Shown here: one piece after another, positions 24,203 through 34,429 of the stretch | Numbering within the stretch: the stretch's first letter is position 1 | Layout: every line of letters starts with the position of its first letter | Assembly: GCA_036897095.1 (NCBI GenBank) | Contig: JAYMSP010000085.1 | Location: forward strand, 1 to 64,000 | Source: Plantago elongata | Lineage: Eukaryota; Streptophyta; Magnoliopsida; Lamiales; Plantaginaceae | Direction of reading: 5' to 3' | Length of the DNA stretch: 64,000 nt | Position numbers and translations under genes: made by a program | The notes under the pieces: model-generated | What the model saw: only the letters and a program-made list of their open reading frames with translations | What the model was told of the DNA's origin: nothing | The model's database searches: none

Positions 24203-24539
24203 GATTTCTATTAAGGAAAGTGATACTTGAATATTAAGTGGATTGACTATAACAACTTTCCCACTTTGTATACTCTTATTTATTAGTTATTTTTTAAATC
24301 CTATTTTGCTTGATGAGAAATAACTCTCTAGAGGATGTTGTTGAAACTTGTAAACAGGAAGGTCTTTATGACCAACTGATCATCTAGAAATATCAGAGTA
24401 GTAACTTAACATTGATGGTCACAACAACCCACCGGAAATACAGAGTCAATAAATGTATTTTTAGACCAATTTCATTTCAACTTGCATAGACAACATATAC
24501 CCATGGGCGGAGAAATAATTTCATTTAAATTTTAACTTT

Positions 24540-24780
24540 TATTATATATATTGAAATAACTATTTTTCTACCTCTTCTCATTCATTAATCTCAAATATAT
24601 ATATACAAGTATGTATTGCTTGATATAATAAGGATAATACTTCTAAGTACTAACATTAGAGAGTACTAATCTAATTATACTTCTAACACTCCCTTCAGTC
24701 GAAACGTAGTTTGATGAACGTTGAAAAGGTCCTGAAAAGCGCTGAACAATACTTGTGGAATTGCTTTGGTGAAAAATCGA
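24540..24780 (-). mobile_element. Ty1/copia retroelement remnant (3' pol end plus LTR start)
   Basis: On the minus strand, sequence resembling the last part of a copia polyprotein (about 24780-24697) runs into a purine tract GAAGGGAG (24696-24689). This is followed by TGTTAGAAGTATAATTAG (from 24688 down), a typical copia LTR start. The LTR continues into AT-rich DNA with no clear end. It is a short, broken fossil; the rest of the element was not found. Confidence 0.5.
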
Positions 24781-27220
24781 CTCATGGGTAAAAATCAACA
24801 AATTTCATGGGCAATTGGTTATGGGCAATAAAGACCCGAATAGTACCCTATGCCAGTAAGGTGCTCCAGTCTGCAAGAGTCGGGTGGAAGAAGTTCACCT
24901 AGAGCAGACACAGAGATACATCCAAAATATGAGAGAATATAAGACCACACGGAGGTGGAATAAATGATCAATAAGGGATCACATAGAGATAATCTTGAGT
25001 AGGCAGAGAGGGTTAACATTTGACCTTGAACGACTGGAGATGAAACAAAAACTTGCGAACTCTAACCACAAAAGGAGCTTCGGACTAGGAAGCTATGTGG
25101 GATGGTCTGGTGTCGTGTCTGGTTGACCTGAGGGATGAGTAGAACCCTTTTGCTCAGGACGTGGGACTTCGGGAGCTTAATTTATATCAAAGATCTCACA
25201 GCTTAGATCAGTGGAATCAAATGTAGATTACGAATTCAAATTATGTTGAAGAAGAACAATCAAACAGCATCCATGCATATATTCCCAACCGAGAGGAGAG
25301 GATCCTTATTTCTTAATCAGGTTCCTGATAGAAACAAACTGATGTACTTGATTAATCATGTCAATTTCATGATATGGGTTTACTATACATCACATTATGG
25401 TCGCACACAAATGATACTTTAAATATTATATTATATACCACGTACAATATATGTTATACTGTATAAAACATTTAAAAACTGAAGGAATTGATTCGACCTA
25501 TGTAATCGACCAGAGATCAATAGCCTACAAGTAGTTGTATGCTCTCATTTTATTTATAAATATACCTTAGCGTGACAACACAAAGGTTTACCAACTGATT
25601 ATCTAAAAGCACAAGAGATGTGAAGCATATGATATTCTAAATGGAGAGTCAAGAGTGTAGTTGACGCAGTAACACCAAAAATCAACTGGCATGCTAAATC
25701 CAACTCCTGAAATCCATCATTTTAGGCAATCCAAATTCAACCGTGCACATTACAAAATTCCAATTGAAGAATTTCACATCATAATTGCTAATAATTAAAT
25801 AATTAGTGGTGTATGCATCATCATCATCATGTGATTTGGAATCTTAGACTATATTGTTGTAATCTTACGCTTTCACACGGGTTTATTGCTGAATTCATGA
25901 ACAAGAATTTGACTGGCTAGCTGAGCTGGTATGAACAGCACAGAACTGTTGAGTAGTTTAATTACCAGAACTGAAGATTCGGATAAGACCAAACAGTTGA
26001 ATTCTTAAATTTGTTTGCTTTAATGTTGAAATGGCAGGCAAAGACTTAAGCCCGTGATTTCCAGTGGAGAATTTAGAGCCCCTGTGTTGGATTTCTAGTT
26101 GGGGATGTTTGTGTTTATGATCATGAATCATGACCTAATTGTACTCCAAAAGTGATGGAAATGGAAAATAGTGAAAGGTCTCAGACTCTCGATTCAATCA
26201 TTATGAAATCCTTATGGGATTCAAAACTAATAAAAACACTTAAAATATTTTCATGCATCATAGGTTTTATTTATTGTTATTATTGAAACATCGATCCGGA
26301 CTCATTTTCGATGAACATAACGTTTCATTTTCTATTTAGTGATATTTAATTTGAACTTTAAAGTAAGGTTGTGTACATATTGGAATTCTTTACAATGGTA
26401 TTATTTCCGTTAACAATAAAACAATCGCATACAATATATCTTGTTTATATGCTTTTAGAACTTGAACTATCAGGTAGGTAGGTTGTTTATGTGTAACAAT
26501 TTGTGACACGATTTAAAAACGTTGCAAAACACGAAAAAGTACATTAATGAATGTTGGTTCCGTTAGAATAAACCTACCTATATGACATGTTCGACACATG
26601 GGTCTGAATCTTGTCGTCCCATAAGTTCTTCCAACATCATCGTAATCAGGCCAAACATTTAGATGGATAGAACACACTAACATCCAACGTTTCAACTTTC
26701 TATCTTAATCGAAATTTTTAGTACGTAATTCGATATTGACTACTCAATAGCGCAATTGTCGTACAATTTGATCGAATTGGTCCCACACATACTCCCTATG
26801 CTTCAATTAGGTCATTGTTTCCCTAGCTCCCCTTGGCTGCAAATATTAATTCAATGTTTACCCTATATAGCATGGGTGAGAATAGATTGAGATAGAAGAT
26901 CGATCATACCAAAGAGGGGATTATGGAGATGGCAAATATCAAGAAGATGATGAAAATTGAAAAGGGTTCACCTAAATCAATCAAGCCCAACAAATATATT
27001 TGGGCCCAACAACCATCCATTAACAAAAAATGACAACAAAACCCCCCGCCAAACAGATTTGAAATCAGCCAGCTGTAAAACACACAAAATATCCACCAAA
27101 ATAAATTCGACCGTTGGAATATTTAACCAAACACACAATTTTCAAATACGGCAAAATCACCTCTCTTAAACTCACACAAAAACCCCTTTCACTTTCTCTC
27201 ATCAATTAACCTACAAAACA
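24781..27220. other. Intergenic, no supported gene
   Basis: The first ~250 bp (24819-25019, minus strand open for 66 codons) may belong to the copia remnant but were not identified. The rest is AT-rich. A TATATA word at 26863 and the pyrimidine-rich DNA before 27221 may be the promoter and leader of the next gene. Confidence 0.45.
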
Positions 27221-28093
27221 ATGGTGTCAAAAATGGCGAAAAGAACCCCAACAAAATCCATCAAGAACCGCAAAACCACCAACCCTCGCCGCAAAAAGAC
27301 TCCGATCAACAATTCCTCCGCCACCAAATCATTCGTAGCCTCAATCAACAAGTCCATCTACACTTGCCAACGCCGATTGATCAAGATCTTCACCAAGCTC
27401 GCCCGTATCGCCACGCCGAAGAAAACGCCGAAGAAGAAGGGCTACCAGGTGTTACAAAAAGTCCCTGCTGGTCTCCCTGGACTCACAGTGAGACGCTCTC
27501 TGTTCAGTGACAAAATTATGCTTCCGCCTTCACAGTCGGGTAGAAAAACTGTCTTTCTTGACTTGGACGAGACGTTGGTACATTCCGCTTCGAGCCCACC
27601 TCCTGAAAAGTACGATTTCGTGGTTAGGCCGGTGATCGACGGAGAGAAAGTCGAGTTTTACGTTTTGAAAAGGCCGTTTGTGGATGAATTTCTTGAGTTT
27701 TTGAGTGAGAGGTTTGAAATTGTGGTGTTTACTGCCGGAGTCGAGGAGTATGCGTCGCGTGTGCTCGACAGGTTGGACTTTAGGAAGCTGATTTCGCACC
27801 GTCTGTATCGAACTTCGTGCAAGGAAATGGATGGGAAGTTTGTCAAGGACTTGGCTGATATTGGGAGGGAGCTGAAGAATGTGGTGATTGTGGATGATAA
27901 CCCGAATTCGTACTTTCTTCAGCCTGATAATGGGGTTCCAATTAGGCCATTTGTTGATGATCTTGGAGATGATGAGTTGAAGAAGATGATTGAGTTTTTC
28001 AGAGGGTTTGATTCGGTTGGAGATACTCGTGAGGCTGTGAAGGTGTACGTTGCTGATCAGGAAAAGGAGAGTACAACTCAGTGTTGTGTTTGA
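27221..28093 (+). CDS. FCP1/SCP-like (CTD small phosphatase-like) HAD phosphatase
   Basis: A single exon of 290 residues. The N-terminal ~100 residues are very basic (KKTPKK and RRKK clusters), suggesting a nuclear localisation signal. The C-terminal ~185 residues form an FCP1-homology (NIF) domain of the haloacid dehalogenase superfamily. Motif I is DLDETLVH, with catalytic Asp114 and Asp116; motif II is VVFTAG with Thr171; the metal-binding pair is Asp225-Asp226 in VIVDDNP. Relatives dephosphorylate serines, classically in the RNA polymerase II CTD; the true substrate here is unknown. The protein ends TTQCCV, with a double cysteine near the end that is not a standard CaaX box. Met1 is chosen as the first Met of the frame; Met5 is possible. 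The antisense ORF at 27530-28126 is a shadow. Confidence 0.9.
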   Translation: MVSKMAKRTPTKSIKNRKTTNPRRKKTPINNSSATKSFVASINKSIYTCQRRLIKIFTKLARIATPKKTPKKKGYQVLQKVPAGLPGLTVRRSLFSDKIMLPPSQSGRKTVFLDLDETLVHSASSPPPEKYDFVVRPVIDGEKVEFYVLKRPFVDEFLEFLSERFEIVVFTAGVEEYASRVLDRLDFRKLISHRLYRTSCKEMDGKFVKDLADIGRELKNVVIVDDNPNSYFLQPDNGVPIRPFVDDLGDDELKKMIEFFRGFDSVGDTREAVKVYVADQEKESTTQCCV

Positions 28094-28463
28094 ATGTTTG
28101 CTTTGATTGTGTGTCATCTTTTTCAAGAATTGAACGGATTGTGTTCAATTTTGAAGTTTAAAAGGAAACAGTCTAGGAATCAATCTTTTAGTTTGTTTAG
28201 CTTCTTCTTCAATCTATAATGGAATCAATTTCTATTTTGGACTGCCATTTTTTTTATAGGATTTGTTTCTCTTTTTCCCTTTTTGAGACTGTTTCATAAA
28301 CACATGAAGCAATTTCGTGTACATGATCTTTTGTGAGAAATCTTAGGCCTCGAAAAGCTTGCGGTGAAACGGAAAAGAATGTAAAAAAATTACCATAATT
28401 GACACACATATGTATAGGCCTCGAAAAGCTTATGGTGAAATGGAAAAAAGTTGAACATAAAAT
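28094..28463. other. 3' region of the phosphatase gene and repeated tRNA leader
   Basis: 3' UTR of the phosphatase gene, followed from about 28345 by repeated phrases 'ggcctcgaaaagctt' and 'accataattgacaca', which also separate the tRNA-Ile copies. Confidence 0.6.
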
Positions 28464-28537
28464 TGGCCCATACAGGTCTCGAACCTGTGACCTTCGCGTT
28501 ATTAGCACGACGCTCTAACCAACTGAGCTAATGCTAT
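28464..28537 (-). pseudogene. tRNA-Ile(AAU) copy with broken acceptor stem
   Basis: Minus-strand tRNA body identical to the next two copies in D-arm, anticodon loop (AAT) and T-arm (GGTTCGA). The 5' acceptor strand reads ATAGCAT instead of GGCCCAT and cannot pair with the 3' strand ATGGGCC. It is therefore probably a pseudogene made by imprecise tandem duplication. Confidence 0.85.
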
Positions 28538-28635
28538 GAAAGGTAAAGGAATGTAAAAGAACTCACCATAATTGACACATATAGATAGACCTCGAAAAGC
28601 TTGTGGTGAAACGGAAGAAAGGTGAACTTATTTAA

Positions 28636-28709
28636 TGGCCCATACAGGTCTCGAACCTGTGACCTTCGCGTTATTAGCACGACGCTCTAACCAACTGAGC
28701 TAATGGGCC
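28636..28709 (-). tRNA. trnI-AAU: tRNA-Ile(AAU)
   Basis: A 74-nt cloverleaf on the minus strand. The acceptor GGCCCAT pairs with ATGGGCC, with discriminator A. Box A is TAGCTCAGTTGG, box B is GGTTCGAGACC and the anticodon is AAT (read as inosine-AU). The anticodon excludes a chloroplast tRNA-Ile (GAU/CAU), so this is a nuclear gene. There is no intron. Confidence 0.96.
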
Positions 28710-28820
28710 AGATGAGAAGGAAAATGGAAAAGAATGTAAAACAAATTACCATAATTGACACATATAGATGGGCCTCGAAAAGCTTTTGGTGAAACGGAAA
28801 AAAGATTAACTTATTATTAT

Positions 28821-28894
28821 TGGCCCATACAGGTCTCGAACCTGTGACCTTCGCGTTATTAGCACGACGCTCTAACCAACTGAGCTAATGGGCC
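28821..28894 (-). tRNA. trnI-AAU: tRNA-Ile(AAU)
   Basis: Identical by eye to the copy at 28636-28709, in a unit shifted by 185 bp. All stems pair, the anticodon is AAT and boxes A and B are intact. Confidence 0.96.
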
Positions 28895-29553
28895 AGATGA
28901 AATTTAGTCGTTTAATTAAAGAATTGGTAGCGTACTTATTTCATTCCACTTCAAGAACTCTGGTGGAAAGAATGAAAGGAAAATGTAAATCCGTAGAGTT
29001 TCTGTTAGACAGACAAGCATGCTTTACATGTCAATGGTGGGTTTCTGTACCATACTTTCTACGGTAACCTAGTCTTGTAAGAATTTAATACGGAACACAT
29101 AACTTAAAATTTTAATATGTCTCTATTTTTAATTAATAAAATAATGCCATATCATCTACAAGTTCAAAGTTATAAAAAAAGATGTTGAATCAGTCCATTT
29201 ATAATCAGTTGAAATGCTTTTACTATCATATACGAATACGATAGTATAATTCGCTTACTAAGTTATATTTTTGTAGTAATTTCAATAGTATGCTTAATTC
29301 GTTTACAATTTGAAGGTAATTCAGTCGCACCCTTCTACGTATAATGTGTCTATATTCATTATTTACCCTTCATGAATCATGGTTTCAAATTCATACTCTG
29401 TCCTAATTATGGCTCTAGATCCCATCCGTGTCCAAATGGATCCGAGATGGTTCCAAGTTCTCGTCCACCGAGAATCCCTGGATGTTACATGTCTAGAATC
29501 CAGATACAGTTCAAGTTGATTCGAACACTATTAGATACAGACAAGATCCTAAC
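28895..29553. other. Intergenic, ends in hAT target duplication
   Basis: No gene seen. The last eight bases (29546-29553, ATCCTAAC) are the left target-site duplication of the hAT element. The ORF at 29372-29563 runs into the element and is not supported. Confidence 0.55.
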
Positions 29554-32500
29554 CATGGATTAAAATCTCGTTTCGGGAGGTTATCTCAGTCTTTCAAAAT
29601 TCTGAGACGTTTCGATGCATCTCGGAAAAGTTTCTATCGGCCACAAAAACATAGTAAACTACAAATTTTCTTTGGATCAATAAGAAGATTTTTATTTCAT
29701 GACAAAAAACATCTTCCACTAGTATTATAACTCCATAAATATATATAAAATAACATCTATAAAAATCATCAAGTCCATCGTTACTACTTACTAGCATAAC
29801 AATTCATAACCATAAAAAAATAAGAGAAAAGTAACTCCAAAACAAAAAAAAATCACAATTAATCCATGGACAATATAATTAAACAACTTGAGCTAAATTC
29901 TTCTACAAACTTGATCTTCCATCCTCCATCCATGATGATTGAAATATTACTCCACACCACAACTCATCCAAAGTTTTGTTGATATAAAACAGAACAAATT
30001 AAGTTACTGATTTCACTTCATTACTTGCACAACAAAATGTCTAAATTATACGCAATCACAGAAGTAAGAAAGAACATAGAATTAGAAGAAAGAAAACAGC
30101 AAACGTTTATTAAGCTTGCCTTAGCATCTTGATCGACGACTTCCTTGATCTTCATCTTGAGTGCAATACTCAAAGTCTTGTTCTTCTGTGAAGTATATAC
30201 TTTTCTGGCTAACATCATTTATATTCTGGTTCATGTTATCTTCAACTACTAAATCATGTGCACTTCCAATTGTATCTAAGTCATCAAATTCATCATCATC
30301 CTGAACCTCAATTACCTTTTATTTTCCCTTATTTGGTATTGCATCTTCCAATGTAGGACATAGTCTCTCAACCCATGTAGTCATAAATCTCATCTAGAAG
30401 AGCATCCCAGGATCATATAACCACTCCAGAAGAACATCATCAGGATCATATAACCACTCCAGAAGAACATCATCATCTTCAAATATGTGGTTTAAATCAA
30501 GCGGCTCAAAATTTATTTCAACTTTAACTCAATCCTTTAGAAGGTGACGCAATCTTAATCTCATATTGTAATGAGCATACACCAACCTCTCTAACTTATC
30601 ATAGCTTAAACGGTTACGCACTTTGGAATGAATAAGAGCAAATGTGCTCCAATTCCTTTCACAACCACTAGCTGATGATGTTTGAGACAATACTCGAAGA
30701 GCTATTCTTCTCAAATTAGGGGCATCAGTACCAAAATTGAACCACCATTCCGCTGGAATTAATGAATATATTTAGAATTTGTATTATTTAGATGAGAATT
30801 TTAAAAAAAAATCATAACCTGGTTCAGTTTTTTTCCTGCCTTTTATTGCTGCAGAATCAGCAAATTCATACATGGCCTCTCGAAAGTATTTTCCCTGTTT
30901 AGTGAAGTAGTACAGTGATAATTAGACAACCAACCAAATCTATTTTTAACATATACATAAAATATCAAACTTATATACCTCATTAAGTGCCAAGGCAGCA
31001 GCTTTGTCATAATATGGCTCAAGCTTCTGCACTACTCTCTCAAGTGCTTCTAACAACTCGGGTTTATTTGAGAGCTCTGAATCATAGTGATATGCAGGAT
31101 TCAAGTAATATGCTGAAACAAAACAGGATCACCGATACGATAAAGTTATTAAAATTACAATTACAATAAAAAAAAGAGATTGAAATATTACCTGCTAGAT
31201 GAATGTTTCTTATCATTTGATTTTCCAATCTCCCATCATTGATTTTCCAATCTCCCATCAATGATATCACAATATTGTTTATGTGATTTGGGCAATGCTG
31301 ACTTAATGGCTAATCTACTCAACCTCATGCCTTCATAAACATATCCCATTGTCGATTGCCTCTCCCCATCCACCACATACCACATGTAGAACTTTTGACA
31401 CAGGTTCATGTAAATTACATATAACCTTTGTATTCTTCCAAAATAATGGATTCGAGATTATTGTTTCTATTTGTTTCGCCTTTGGATCCTTGCTTGCTCT
31501 ACTAGTCACCCATTCTTGGGATGTAAACATTCTTTGCAAGTTTGTCTTTTGCTCCTCAATACTATCAACTGATATGTAATTAGTGGCGAATCGTGTGGCA
31601 CGAGGACGCAACAAATTCTGTCCACTTGTGAATGTTCTCATGAGAGCAAGAACTTTATTGTGATTGTATATGAAATTTGACACTTTTTTCGCCTCTTCAA
31701 CGATGGATTTTACTTGTGGCTTGTCTGCAAAATCTTCAAGAATTAGGTCGATACAGTGGGCTGCACAAGGGATCAATACAAATCTTCCTTTTTCTCATTA
31801 ACAACTCTCCAGCTTTTTTGTACGCGGAACCATTGTCTGTTATCACCTGAACAACATACTTCTCACCAATCTCCTCCAAAACATCATCCATGATTTATCT
31901 ATGTCGGATGCATCAATGGACTTGTGAAATACTATTTTTCCATCACAATATTCTCAGAAAATTTATTATCGACAACTTCATTGTTGAAGTCCACCCGTCA
32001 CAATTATTGTAACTCCATATGTATCCCACTTCTTCTTGAAGTTGCCCACATATTCTTGTATTTCTTCAATCTCAGCATCCAGAATAGGCCCTGTGATCTC
32101 ATAAGGTGCTGGACCTTTTACTCCAGGTCCTGCCTTGGAAATCTCATCAATTGCGGCTTGAAAGTATGGATTGTCAGCTGCATTAGGTGGGATGTTACTA
32201 AAAATGAACCACTTGCCAATTGCATGTTTTGCTGTCTTGAATGAGCTATTGCCTCTCACCATGTTAGGGATTTTTTTGTTGGGTGCACTCTCTATTTCTG
32301 TAAATTGAAGGATACATCTCTTCAATGCTCAATGATTTCTTATTTTTTCCAAACAACTCATTAACTTTCCTCTGTCTCTGTCCATGATGAGATGAATTCC
32401 CTGCATTTCCGCTCGCTTCTTTGACTGAATTTCGCATGGCAATCTTCAACTGTTGTTTCTCAAGCGCTGACATTTCATCGTCATCAAATTCATCACCAAG

Positions 32501-33640
32501 TGGATCAAAGTCACCATATTTTCTTCGTAAAGGCTCTAATAATGTCTCTCTCAATGCCGTTTTTTGTGCCTTGACTTGTACATTTTCCCCCTTTTTCTTT
32601 AGTATATGCTCTCTCATAGATTTTAAAACATGTGTAGGACATTTATCACACCTTCCCACGAAGTACCTGCAATGTGCTCTTTCAACCCCTTGAGACACCT
32701 CCAACACGCATTTCTTTACCACAATATCTGCATCTTGTCCACATGCGATTATTACTTATCATTTCACCATGTTGCCATCCTATGTCTTGCTTTCTTTTGA
32801 TGGGTTTTAGTGGCATAACTATGTGTCTGTTTGATTAAGAAGTAAAATTCAGTAAAAAGTAAGCAGCTTGCTTTTGCCAACTGCTTGCTTAATTAATCCA
32901 CAAAAGATCATGCAACCATCACAGTCACTAGATATATTATGTAAATTGTAGGCAAGGACATTCCCTGATCTAGGAACTTAAACAAACAGTACAAAATTAA
33001 AGTAAACACACAGGCTCCTAATACTATCTACAAAGTTGAAGGAAACACACATTCTCTTACACTCATTGACTACCTTGTTTTACCATAACTATTTCAATTT
33101 TCCCTCCTTTCTTCTATTCTAACAATTGGAGTAGTTTATTAACTAGTCACTCATAACTCTGTTATTGGAATCAAAACTCAAACATAAACACCAATGGTTG
33201 AAACAAGAATCAAAGTAAAAAGTTCAATACAATTTGCAGAAACATGGTGCCTGGCTGGCTATTTGATTTTGAAGCAGAGAGTGCGAAGCCGATGAAGAAG
33301 AACAACAGAGCCAAAAGAAATAACCTTCAGCTTCAGCAGTCAGCACTTCACGTTGCTTTGTATTGCTTATTGAGCCTCTATTTTGGCTAGTTAAAGAGGT
33401 TTGAAAATTGGGGGATTTTTTTTCCAAATTACAGAGATTGCCGTTAATTGAATTCCTAAACCGATACGAGATGTAGAAAACAGGCCTGTATCGAGGTTTC
33501 CGTCCGAGATTTCCGAGATACGCCGAGATTTCATAGAAACCCATGACAATCGGCAAGCCAGAGCTGTATCGACTCGGTTCCAATGAAATCCGATATTTTC
33601 CATACAGAACGACAGAAACGGATAGAGATTTGGATCCATG
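29554..33640 (-). mobile_element. hAT superfamily DNA transposon, autonomous-sized but broken
   Basis: A 4,087-bp element with an exact 8-bp duplication ATCCTAAC (29546-29553 and 33641-33648). Its terminal inverted repeats begin CATGGAT: CATGGATTAAAATCTC on the left, and CATGGATCCAAATCTC as the complement of the right end. The transposase lies on the minus strand. Both ends are preserved and the target repeats perfect, so insertion was fairly recent even though the transposase is broken. Only the host sequence GATCCTAACC is duplicated outside. Confidence 0.85.
30520..32820 (-). pseudogene. hAT transposase (BED, DUF659 and hAT dimerisation domains), frameshifted
   Basis: In order on the minus strand: a BED-finger-like start near 32820-32690 (DIGWQHGEM, CRYCGKEM, GGVSRG); a spacer rich in Asp/Glu and Gln/Lys (about 32690-32270); the DUF659 region (FKTAKHAIGKWF, AGPGVKGPAPYEITGPILD, KKKWDTYGVTI, about 32250-31980); PCAAHCIDLILEDF and ATRFATNYISV (31776-31560); and the C-terminal dimerisation block (VLSQTSSASGCERNWSTF, about 30690-30630). 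The domains lie in at least three frames. The BED part and the next ORF are shifted relative to each other near 32700, and another shift follows the GVTI block near 31985. It is therefore inactive unless several breaks are introns, which the BED shift is not. An 11-codon in-frame duplication (DDVLLEWLYDP) lies at about 30408-30473. Confidence 0.85.
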
Positions 33641-33648
33641 ATCCTAAC

Positions 33649-34429
33649 CATTCAGAACATTATATTCTGCATGGTCTATTCTGCATTATTTACTCCTTGT
33701 ATTACCAATTCCTGTTTCGATTACATTAACAACATACAAAGAGTCGGAACTTTCAATCACAGCGAACTAGATTGATCATCAATCACTCCTTGCTCCATAG
33801 TGAAGGGCGAAGTATAAGTAGCCCCAGCTAAAGTCTACAGTGTATTATACGTTTGTACTTAAATGGACGGGAAATGAATACTCGCGTTTGGTTTGCATAC
33901 GAAAAGTAAACCGGGATCAAATATGAACAACAGCTTGGTTACAAAGTTGGAACTCAAGTGAAGAGCTCTACTATAATAATATGAGATCTCTACAACAAAA
34001 TTTTAAGACAGTTTGATATCTCAAGTACATACATTCCAGTTACAAGAATCATACAGCACACCGATAAATATTACAAGTATTCTGCAAACGATAAAGAATG
34101 AAAAGAATTTGCCAGATAAAATACGAGTAGGAAAATCTGCCAATAAAAAGAGCAGAACCAACTACATAACTATTTATAATTTAATTGTGTCAAGTTTAGG
34201 ACATGGAGATGGATACAACAACAATAAGAGTACTGAATCTGCTCTTACTGTGTACTTTGAGAAACCACAAGGATCAACACACTATTTCAACAAAGTTGCA
34301 CAGAGGCAGATACATCAATATTAGGTAACAAGCCATCACCTGAAATTCAAGTATCATATAATTAGCCAAGTTTAACAGAAACGAAGACGGCAATGATAGA
34401 AATGACAAGTGGTAGGGCAGAGGCTGGTT
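33649..34429. other. Intergenic / 3' region of the BES1-like gene
   Basis: No supported gene; probably contains the 3' UTR and polyadenylation site of the BES1/BZR1 homologue, which is transcribed leftward. The plus-strand ORF at 34013-34324 has no recognisable domain. Confidence 0.5.

Noticed and set aside
27530-28126. 198-codon minus-strand ORF antisense to the phosphatase gene
   Set aside because: Shadow of the well-supported FCP1-like CDS; no domain and no start context of its own.
28464-28894. Possible CRISPR-like array (repeats with spacers)
   Set aside because: The repeated units are tRNA-Ile genes with similar flanks in a plant nuclear genome; CRISPR does not occur there.
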